DNA of 5,195 nucleotides from CAZKTF01 sp964555565 (GTDB lineage: Bacteria > Planctomycetota > JAJSAM01 > JAKLKS01). Each line of letters starts with the position of its first letter. The first letter of the stretch is position 1. The translations under genes were made by a program, and so were the position numbers. This document shows positions 1 to 4,443 of the stretch, piece after piece. The notes under the pieces were generated by a model, which did not search any database, was not told where the DNA came from, and saw nothing but the letters and a program-made list of their open reading frames with translations. The stretch is taken from assembly GCA_964555565.1 (NCBI GenBank), contig CAZKTF010000251.1:1-5195 (forward strand), in the 5' to 3' direction.

Positions 1-125
1 GCCCCCGCGCGGGCCGCGGCGCCGTCGGCGTCCACGAGGGTCAGCGTGCGCGCCCCGCCGTGGCGCGCGAGGTCGTAGGCGATGGCGAGGCCCTGTCTCC
101 CGGCCCCGAGGACGATGGCGCGCAC
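1..125 (-). CDS. Saccharopine dehydrogenase-like NAD(P)-binding oxidoreductase (N-terminus only, runs off window)
   Basis: Only the first 41 codons are visible; the rest lies beyond position 1. The protein begins (M)VRAIVLGAGRQGLAIAYDL, a classic first beta strand and dinucleotide-binding loop with GxGxxG at residues 7-12. A second strand, TLTLVDAD, follows, with an acidic residue (D32) at its end, which usually favours NAD(H). The 'VLGAGRQG.A.AYDL' wording is typical of the saccharopine/lysine dehydrogenase superfamily (Sacchrp_dh_NADP), whose members oxidise or reduce amino-acid substrates in the cytoplasm. The start is GTG at 123-125, preceded by AAAAGG five bases upstream, which supports it over other frames. 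It lies 48 bp downstream of the EamA transporter gene on the same strand, so co-transcription is plausible. The exact substrate cannot be judged from this fragment, and another Rossmann-fold dehydrogenase is possible. Confidence 0.72.
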   Translation of the reverse strand, partial: MRAIVLGAGRQGLAIAYDLARHGGARTLTLVDADGAAARAG

Positions 126-173
126 GGGGACCTTTTCGCCCGGCGCGCGCCCGGCCGGGAGGAAGAACCGCGG

Positions 174-1091
174 CTAGGCCGCCACCGGCGCGGGGGCCTT
201 CGGCGCGGGGGACGGGGGCACGGTGAGGACGAGGAGCACGCCGGCCGTCGCGATCGCGCCGCCGACGAGCGCCTGCGGCGAGGGGTCCTCCCCGAGCATG
301 AGCCAGGCGGCGAGCGTGCCCGCCGCCGGCTGCACCAGCACCGAGATGGCCACGACCGACGCCGGGAGCGACCTCATGGCGGCGTTCCACAGGACCATCC
401 CGAGGAAGGAGCCGAGGACCCCCATCGCGGCGCAGAGGAGGAGGGCCTGGCCGAGGTGCGGACCCGCGCTCCAGCGGGGGGCCTCGGCGAGGGAGGCGGG
501 GACGAGGAGCGCCTGCGCGAAGAGCAGCACCCCGAAGGAGAGCGGGACGGTCGCGGCGCGGCGGGCGAGCGGCTTGGCGATCGGGGTGTAGATCCCCCAG
601 AGGAGGCCGCTCGCGCAGAGGACGAGGTTCCCGACGAGGTGCTCTCCCGTGAAGATCCCCGCGCCCCCGCCCCCCTCGACCGTCACCGCCGCCGCGCCCG
701 CGAGCGCGATCGCGAGCCCGGCCGCGCGCCGCCCCGTGAGCCTCTCCCCGAGGAGGAGGCGGGCGAGGACCACGCCGGACACCGGTTCGAGGAGGATCAG
801 GATCGAGGCGTTGGTGGCGGTCGAGGACTGGAGCCCCATGACCCCGAGGATCGTGGGGGCCCCGATCCCGGCGATCCCCGCGAAGGCGAGGCGGACCACG
901 TCGCGGCGCTCCCAGGGCCAGGGGTTCTCCCGCCGGAGGACCAGCCAGGCGGCCATGCACGCGAGCCCGACGAGGTGCCGAGCGGCCGAGATCGTCGCGG
1001 GGGGGAGGCCCTCGAGCGCGAGCTTCTGCCACGGGTAGGTGAGCCCCCCGAGGAGGTTGCAGAACAGGATGTAGAGGACCGGGCGGACCAC
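174..1091 (-). CDS. EamA/DMT-superfamily (RhaT/YdcZ-type) inner-membrane transporter
   Basis: A 305-residue protein, the usual length for a ten-helix EamA permease. Two homologous halves are visible. The first ends with NASILILLEPVSGVVLARLL followed by LGERLT and a hydrophobic helix (residues 94-138). The second ends with VVAISVLVQPAAGTLAAWLM followed by LGEDPS and a final helix (residues 246-290). The 'EP..(x)...LGE' pattern in both halves is the family signature. The halves are separated by a glycine-rich loop (residues 140-145), and the C-terminus is a Pro/Ala tail. The GTG start at 1089-1091 is the only start codon available in frame after the assembly gap and has a strong Shine-Dalgarno-like tract upstream. 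The family exports or imports amino acids, nucleosides and other metabolites across the inner membrane; the substrate cannot be predicted here. The dehydrogenase-like gene follows 48 bp downstream. The open frame also continues into the gap, so a longer N-terminus is not strictly excluded. Confidence 0.9.
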   Translation of the reverse strand: MVRPVLYILFCNLLGGLTYPWQKLALEGLPPATISAARHLVGLACMAAWLVLRRENPWPWERRDVVRLAFAGIAGIGAPTILGVMGLQSSTATNASILILLEPVSGVVLARLLLGERLTGRRAAGLAIALAGAAAVTVEGGGGAGIFTGEHLVGNLVLCASGLLWGIYTPIAKPLARRAATVPLSFGVLLFAQALLVPASLAEAPRWSAGPHLGQALLLCAAMGVLGSFLGMVLWNAAMRSLPASVVAISVLVQPAAGTLAAWLMLGEDPSPQALVGGAIATAGVLLVLTVPPSPAPKAPAPVAA

Positions 1092-1100
1092 GGGCGGGGA

Positions 1101-1112
1101 CTCTCCCTCCCC
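1101..1112 (-). promoter_or_regulatory. Ribosome binding site deciding the GTG start of the transporter
   Basis: On the minus strand this reads GGGGAGGGAGAG and lies nine bases before the GTG at 1091. The frame upstream is open into the gap but contains no other visible ATG, GTG or TTG start in phase. This purine tract is the main evidence that the transporter starts at 1091 and is therefore complete. Confidence 0.6.
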
Positions 1113-1139
1113 GTCCCGCGGATGTCGCGGAAAGACGGG

Positions 1140-1239
1140 NNNNNNNNNNNNNNNNNNNNNNNNNNNNNNNNNNNNNNNNNNNNNNNNNNNNNNNNNNNNN
1201 NNNNNNNNNNNNNNNNNNNNNNNNNNNNNNNNNNNNNNN
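1140..1239. other. Assembly gap (exactly 100 N)
   Basis: A run of exactly 100 N, the conventional placeholder for a scaffold gap of unknown length. It removes the 3' end of the DUF3501 gene and the sequence between it and the transporter. True spacing, and whether another small gene lies here, cannot be known. Open frames that appear to cross it are artefacts of reading N as an unknown residue. Confidence 0.98.
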
Positions 1240-1741
1240 TCTCCGCGGCGAGGCCGGGGAGGTCGGAGCCGACCGCGACGGGGACCTTCCCGCCCACCGG
1301 GAAGCGGAGGTACTGCACCGAGGAGAGCTTCCCGTCGCCGACCTGGCCGGCGTCGAAGAAGGGCCGCGCCTTCGTCCCGTCCTCGAGGAGGACGAAGAGG
1401 TGCCCCGGGAGGTCGATCCACGCGCGCAGGCGCAGCGACCGCTCCTCCGGGTCGTCGATCTCGATGAGGAGCGTGGCCGGGAGCTCCCCGGGGCCGCCGA
1501 GGACCGCGTTGTAGGTGTCGAGCTCACGGCGGATGTCGGCCTCGCGGACGATCTTCTCCGCGCGCACCATCTCCTGCACCTGGTAGCGCATGGTGAGCGC
1601 GTTCTCGAAGAGGAACGTGAGGCAACCGCCCGCGTGGACGCGGCGGCGGTCCTTCTCGGCCATGACGCGGCGCCGGAAGGCCTCGCGGCCCTCCTCGTAG
1701 GTGGCGAAGTCGATGATGGAGTCGCGGGAGACCTTCTGCAT
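1240..1741 (-). CDS. DUF3501 family protein (3' end lost in assembly gap)
   Basis: The first 167 residues are visible; family members are roughly 190-200 residues from memory, so only a short C-terminal piece is missing. Diagnostic DUF3501 features are the N-terminal YEEGREAFRRRVMAEKDRRR region (residues 15-34), the very conserved LFENALTMRYQVQEMVRAEK segment (44-63), ELDTYNAV followed by ELPATLLIEI (73-95), and SSVQYLRFPV (140-149). There is no signal peptide or membrane segment, so it should be cytoplasmic. ATG 1739-1741 has an excellent GGAGGT ribosome site at 1751-1756, eight bases upstream. Its biochemical function is unknown to me. As I recall, the family recurs next to rubrerythrin and CCG-domain iron-sulfur proteins, exactly as here, implying a role in the same peroxide/redox process. 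It is separated from the iron-sulfur gene by a 263-bp repeat-rich stretch, so it may be transcribed at a different level. Confidence 0.9.
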
Positions 1742-1840
1742 GGACGCGGCACCTCCGAGACGGCGAACGGCGGGCGGGGCAAGCCCCGGCCATACCTACC
1801 GAAGACACACGGCGGGCGGGGCAAGCCCCGCCCCTACAAC

Positions 1841-1864
1841 GACACCGGCGACGACACCGGCGAC
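1841..1864. repeat. Perfect 12-bp tandem duplication
   Basis: GACACCGGCGAC occurs twice head to tail (1841-1852 and 1853-1864), directly after repeat unit B. It lies in non-coding DNA between the repeat units and looks like a small slippage duplication. Confidence 0.8.
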
Positions 1865-1883
1865 GGCAGCCGGGGCAAGCCCT

Positions 1884-1927
1884 CCCCAGGGTCGGGCTGC
1901 CGCCGGCAGCCCGACAAGTCCCTGGGG
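1884..1927. repeat. Long hairpin with 11-bp core stem and 7-bp outer stem
   Basis: The core is a perfect 11-bp inverted repeat, GTCGGGCTGCC (1891-1901) and GGCAGCCCGAC (1905-1915), with a three-base loop. An outer stem, CCCCAGG (1884-1890) with CCTGGGG (1921-1927), can extend it across a five-base one-sided bulge (1916-1920). There is no T-run on either side, so it is not a standard intrinsic terminator. It lies downstream of the iron-sulfur gene and upstream of the DUF3501 gene, and could act as a transcript-end or mRNA-stability structure, or simply be another repeat element. Confidence 0.7.
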
Positions 1928-1958
1928 CCCCCCAACAAAGGCCCCGTTTCCAGCGCCG

Positions 1959-2010
1959 TTGTAGGGGCGACCCTTGGGTCGCCCGCCGTTCGGTGATCCC
2001 GCCCCTACAA
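1959..2010. repeat. Nested inverted repeat overlapping the stop of the iron-sulfur gene
   Basis: Outer arms TTGTAGGGGCG (1959-1969) and CGCCCCTACAA (2000-2010) are a perfect 11-bp inverted repeat. Inside is the 9-bp-arm hairpin GGGCGACCC (1965-1973) / GGGTCGCCC (1976-1984). A further 8-bp pair, CCGTTCGG (1986-1993) with CCGAACGG (2015-2022), straddles the right arm, giving a mutually exclusive fold. The TAG in the right arm, read on the minus strand, is the stop codon of the iron-sulfur gene (2005-2007). Confidence 0.85.
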
Positions 2011-3348
2011 TGGCCCGAACGGGTCCCCCCGGTAGGCCTTCGCGAGCACGGTCATGGGGTGGAGCGGCTTCACCCCCGCGTGCTGCTGGAACTGGAGCGC
2101 CGCGAGCGGGCAGTCGGTGACCCAGACCTTCGCGTCGGGCTGCTCCCGCATCCCGTCGAAGGCCTTCTTCCCGATCCGCTTCGAGGGCTCGAACCCCTCC
2201 ACGGTCATGGCGTAGGTCCCGTCGTGGCCGCAGCACTCCGACACGAGCGCGGGGCGCACCCCGGGGATCTTCCGGAGGAGGTCCCGCCCCTTGAAGCCGA
2301 CCGCCTGGGCGCGGAGGTGGCAGGGGGCGTGGTAGGCGACCCCCTCCCCCGGGCTCGAACGGAACGCCGTGCAGAACCGCGGCTGCTCCCGGATCGACCA
2401 GAGGAACTCCGAGGGGTCCGTCACCGCGGCGGCCACCTTCGCCGCGGCCGGGCGGTCCGCGGGGTCGAGCAGCCGCGGGTGCTCACGGCGCATCATCATC
2501 GAGCAGGTCGGGTTGACGGCCACGACCTTCGCGCCGCGCTCCACGAAGGGGAGGAGGATGCGGAGGTTCTCCCGCGCCTGGGTCCGCAGCGACTCCAGGT
2601 CGCCGTGTTCCCAGGCGGGCATCCCGCAACAGCGGAGCCCCTCGACGCAGCGCACGTCGATCCGGTTACGCTCGAGGACCTCCAGCGTGTCCCGGCCCAC
2701 CTGCGGCTCGTTGTGGTTCACGTAGCAGGTGGGGAACAGGACCGCCTCCCCCCCCGGCTCCCGCGCCACTTTCCCCGCCCGTTTGGCCCAGGCCTCGAAA
2801 GTCTCCGACGCGAACCCCGGGAGGAGCTTGTCCCGGTGGATCCCGAGGGCCTTCTCGAGGAACCACCGGTGCAGGCGCACCCGGTTGGCGACGTTGGCGA
2901 GCCCCAGGCTCGCGCGCGCCAGGCGCGCCGTCCCGTCCGGGTCGCCGAGCACGCGGTCCCGGAGCCGGAGCCCCTCCCGCCGCGCCTTCTGCGCGCGGTA
3001 CCGGTGCACGAGCGCGGGGAAGTCGAGCGCGTAGGCGTGCCCCTCGCGCTGCGAGTAGGGGCACTGGACCTCGCATTGCTTGCACTGGAAGCAGGAGCCC
3101 AGGACGCGGTCGGTCTCGCCCGGCGCGAGCCGGCGCACGTCCCCCCCGTGGGCGGCGTCGTCCAGCGTCCCGAAGAGGTCGGGGAAGGTGTCGCAGTACT
3201 TGAAGCACATCCGGCAGCCGTTGCAGAGCTCGAAGGCCCGGTCGGTCTCCTTCCCGAGCGCGGCGGGGTCCCAGTACTTCGCCTCGGCCGGGTCGTAGGA
3301 GAGCCCGTCCGTGGCGGCGTAGGAGATCGGCTTCTCGGGGTCGCCCAT
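2005..3348 (-). CDS. Two-CCG-domain iron-sulfur protein, GlpC/HdrD-like (heterodisulfide-reductase-related)
   Basis: A soluble 447-residue redox protein. The N-terminal ferredoxin-like region has two complete [4Fe-4S] motifs: C42-x2-C45-x2-C48-x3-C52 (CNGCRMCFKYC) and C86-x2-C89-x2-C92-x3-C96-P (CFQCKQCEVQCP). A linker (about 100-200) is followed by two CCG (PF02754-type) halves. The first has C208 (FPTCY), C240-C241-G (RCCGMP) and C282 (NPTCS). The second has C343 (APCH), C372-C373-G (ECCGHDG) and C413 (TDCP). This is the layout of GlpC, LldE/GlcF and HdrD-type electron carriers, which pass electrons between partner proteins and in HdrB-like members bind special Fe-S clusters at CCG motifs. 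Neither half has a clear final CxxC as in HdrB, so the cluster type is uncertain. It starts at ATG 3346-3348, 62 bp after rubrerythrin, with only a weak ribosome site. By position it is a candidate electron donor for the rubredoxin-less rubrerythrin. Its last codon and stop fall in a repeat. Confidence 0.93.
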   Translation of the reverse strand: MGDPEKPISYAATDGLSYDPAEAKYWDPAALGKETDRAFELCNGCRMCFKYCDTFPDLFGTLDDAAHGGDVRRLAPGETDRVLGSCFQCKQCEVQCPYSQREGHAYALDFPALVHRYRAQKARREGLRLRDRVLGDPDGTARLARASLGLANVANRVRLHRWFLEKALGIHRDKLLPGFASETFEAWAKRAGKVAREPGGEAVLFPTCYVNHNEPQVGRDTLEVLERNRIDVRCVEGLRCCGMPAWEHGDLESLRTQARENLRILLPFVERGAKVVAVNPTCSMMMRREHPRLLDPADRPAAAKVAAAVTDPSEFLWSIREQPRFCTAFRSSPGEGVAYHAPCHLRAQAVGFKGRDLLRKIPGVRPALVSECCGHDGTYAMTVEGFEPSKRIGKKAFDGMREQPDAKVWVTDCPLAALQFQQHAGVKPLHPMTVLAKAYRGDPFGPL

Positions 3349-3371
3349 GGCCGACCGGTCCCGCGGGGTGG

Positions 3372-3398
3372 GGGAGGGCCCCGGACCGGGGCCCTCCC
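3372..3398 (-). promoter_or_regulatory. Strong GC hairpin between rubrerythrin and iron-sulfur gene (possible attenuator)
   Basis: A perfect 13-bp inverted repeat, GGGAGGGCCCCGG (3372-3384) and CCGGGGCCCTCCC (3386-3398), centred on one base (A3385). It lies 12 bp past the rubrerythrin stop codon and 23 bp before the next ATG. No T-run follows on the minus strand, so it is not a textbook intrinsic terminator. The position suits a partial terminator or a 3' mRNA-stabilising stem giving more rubrerythrin than iron-sulfur protein. Confidence 0.5.
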
Positions 3399-3410
3399 GC
3401 CGGGCGGCGC

Positions 3411-3833
3411 CTAGTTGACCTTCTTCAGCATCGACTCGAAGCGGCCGGCGTGGGACTTCTCTGCCTTCGCCAGCGTCTCGAACCAGTCGGAGATCTCGGT
3501 GAAGCCCTCCTCGCGGGCGGTCTTCGCCATCCCCGGGTACATGTCGGTGTACTCGTGGGTCTCGCCCGCGATCGCGGCCCGGAGGTTCTCCTCGGTGCCG
3601 CCGATCGGCAGCCCCGTGGCCGGGTCGCCCACCTTGCGGAGGTAGTCGAGGTGCCCGTGGGCGTGCCCCGTCTCCCCCTCGGCGGTCTCGCGGAAGTTCC
3701 CCGCGACCTCCGGGTAGCCCTCCACGTCGGCGACCTTGGCGAAGTAGAGGTAGCGGCGGTTCGCCTGCGACTCCCCGGCGAACGCGTACTTCAGGTTCTC
3801 GTGCGTCTTCGAGCCCTTGAGGGCCTTCGGCAT
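3411..3833 (-). CDS. Rubrerythrin, erythrin-type (no C-terminal rubredoxin domain)
   Basis: A 140-residue ferritin-like four-helix diiron protein that reduces hydrogen peroxide to water in the cytoplasm. Expected diiron ligands are all present: E21 in FAGESQANRRY (helix 1), E54 and H57 in ETAEGETGHAHGH (helix 2), E91 and E94 in AGETHEY (helix 3), and E125 and H128 in AKAEKSHAGRF (helix 4). The chain ends at MLKKVN, so the C-terminal rubredoxin domain of classical Desulfovibrio rubrerythrin (about 50 residues with two CxxC motifs) is absent. Electrons must come from a separate protein. ATG 3831-3833 has a strong AGAGGAGGAG ribosome site immediately upstream, suggesting high translation. It sits 89 bp downstream of the PerR-like regulator and 62 bp upstream of the two-CCG iron-sulfur protein, so it is the likely effector of a peroxide-response operon. 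Confidence 0.96.
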   Translation of the reverse strand: MPKALKGSKTHENLKYAFAGESQANRRYLYFAKVADVEGYPEVAGNFRETAEGETGHAHGHLDYLRKVGDPATGLPIGGTEENLRAAIAGETHEYTDMYPGMAKTAREEGFTEISDWFETLAKAEKSHAGRFESMLKKVN

Positions 3834-3854
3834 GGCGTCTCCTCCTCTGTCCTT

Positions 3855-3875
3855 GGGGAAGCCCCGGGCCTCCCC
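3855..3875 (-). promoter_or_regulatory. Hairpin in the rubrerythrin leader / downstream of perR
   Basis: In the minus-strand transcript, GGGGAGGC (3875-3868) pairs with GCUUCCCC (3862-3855), with one G-U pair and a five-base loop. It lies about seven bases before the AGAGGAGGAG ribosome site of rubrerythrin. It could end the perR transcript or shape the rubrerythrin leader. There is no U-run, and no convincing promoter or AT-rich PerR box is visible in the 89-bp interval (3834-3922). Confidence 0.35.
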
Positions 3876-3922
3876 GGCCGGTTCCGAACGTCGAGCGTCA
3901 AGTCACAAGCCGCAGTCCCTCC

Positions 3923-4378
3923 CTAGGACTTCCCCGAGCAGCGGGCGCAGGTGCCCACGAGACGGATGTCCAGCTCCTCGACCCGGAAGCCGCGGCCCGC
4001 GGTGCGGGGGGCGGCGAGGCCGGAGAGCGCGGGGGAGACGAAGTCCTCCATGGACCCGCAGGAGCGGCAGACGAGGTGCTGGTGGGGGGCGGTGATGGCG
4101 TCGTAGCGCGCCACCCCCCGCGTGGTGCTCACGCGGCGGACGAGCCCCTCCCCCTGGAGCGTGTCGAGGACGCGGTAGACCGTGGTCCGGGAGAGCCCGG
4201 GGACCCGCGGCCTGAGGCGCGCGTAGACCGCGTCGGCCGAGGGGTGGGAGGCGTCCGCGGCCAGGACGCGGTAGACGGCCAGCCGCTGGGCCGTGACCCG
4301 CACCCCGCGCGCGCGGCAGAGCCCCTCGAAGGAGGCGGCCATGGCGTCCGCGTCCCGGGAGTCGAGTCTCGTTCTCAT
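3923..4378 (-). CDS. perR: PerR-type peroxide-sensing repressor, Fur family
   Basis: A Fur-family metalloregulator: winged helix (GVRVTAQRLAVYRVL, HPSADAVYARL, recognition region GLSRTTVYRVLDTLQGEGLV), then the dimerisation domain. Numbered from the internal ATG at 4342, every PerR metal ligand is present exactly four residues before its Bacillus subtilis PerR counterpart. Regulatory site: H33, D81, H87, H89, D100 (H37, D85, H91, H93, D104). Structural zinc: C92/C95 and C132/C135 (C96/C99, C136/C139). The aspartate in MEDF, where Fur proteins usually have glutamate, is the mark of PerR. It should repress peroxide-defence genes until H2O2 oxidises the metal-binding histidines. Start choice is open: ATG 4378 gives 151 residues. 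ATG 4342 gives 139, closer to known PerR length, and neither has a good ribosome site. Rubrerythrin lies 89 bp downstream and is the obvious candidate target. Confidence 0.92.
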   Translation of the reverse strand: MRTRLDSRDADAMAASFEGLCRARGVRVTAQRLAVYRVLAADASHPSADAVYARLRPRVPGLSRTTVYRVLDTLQGEGLVRRVSTTRGVARYDAITAPHQHLVCRSCGSMEDFVSPALSGLAAPRTAGRGFRVEELDIRLVGTCARCSGKS

Positions 4379-4385
4379 CTGGGAA

Positions 4386-4414
4386 TGAATACCATCTCGG
4401 CGCCGCCCGCGCAA
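4386..4414 (-). promoter_or_regulatory. Possible sigma-70-like promoter for the perR operon
   Basis: In the only AT-richer patch of the 65-bp gap upstream of perR, the minus strand shows TTGCGC (4409-4414), a 17-bp spacer and TATTCA (4386-4391). Each box matches the consensus at only three of six positions, so this is weak. If real, transcription would begin near 4379. That would make ATG 4378 leaderless or favour ATG 4342 as the translation start. Confidence 0.22.
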
Positions 4415-4443
4415 GGGAATCCGGGGCCGCGGCGTGACGGGCG

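Larger units (their letters stand above)
1765..2010. repeat. Cluster of palindromic intergenic repeat units (REP-like)
   Basis: The 263 bp between the iron-sulfur and DUF3501 genes are dominated by related palindromic units and hold no credible gene. Unit B (1809-1839, minus) reads TTGTAGGGGC, a GGGCGGGGC/TT/GCCCCGCCC hairpin, then GCCGT. Unit C (1959-1991, plus) reads TTGTAGGGGC, a GGGCGACCC/TT/GGGTCGCCC hairpin, then GCCGTTC; the flank and hairpin overlap. Unit A (1765-1799, minus) has a modified left flank (GTAGGTATGG), a CGGGGC/TT/GCCCCG core and the same GCCCGCCGTTC right flank. A degenerate core (1871-1882) and another inverted TTGTAGGGGCG flank (2000-2010) are also present. The 21-bp stretch at 1767-1787 recurs exactly at 1809-1829. 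This resembles dispersed REP/BIME-type elements in GC-rich genomes; the family cannot be named from one locus. Confidence 0.8.

Noticed and set aside
174..1421. A continuous minus-strand frame from the transporter through the gap into the DUF3501 region
   Set aside because: The part beyond the gap is out of frame with the DUF3501 protein and is low complexity. The join only exists because N codons are not stops.
60..1514. Long plus-strand open frames opposite the transporter, the DUF3501 gene and the gap
   Set aside because: They are rich in Arg/Gly/Glu/Pro/Asp low-complexity sequence, match no family I recognise and exist because stop codons are rare in GC-rich DNA. The opposite strand carries clear protein families.
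1809..1991. CRISPR-like direct repeats
   Set aside because: Only two exact 21-bp copies occur, 42 bp apart. They are internally palindromic, with other units in inverted orientation and no regular spacers or cas genes.
1742..2004. A small gene in the repeat-rich spacer
   Set aside because: Open frames here consist of palindromic repeat sequence, lack a ribosome site and encode low-complexity peptides.
1993..3414. 473-codon plus-strand open frame opposite the iron-sulfur protein
   Set aside because: It is the antisense shadow of a gene with intact Cys motifs on the minus strand. The translation is low complexity and has no recognisable domain.
3834..3922. A PerR or Fur box in front of rubrerythrin
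   Set aside because: No AT-rich 7-1-7 palindrome is present. TTGACG (minus strand) has no matching -10 at 16-18 bp, and ACGTCGAGCGT is only weakly symmetric.
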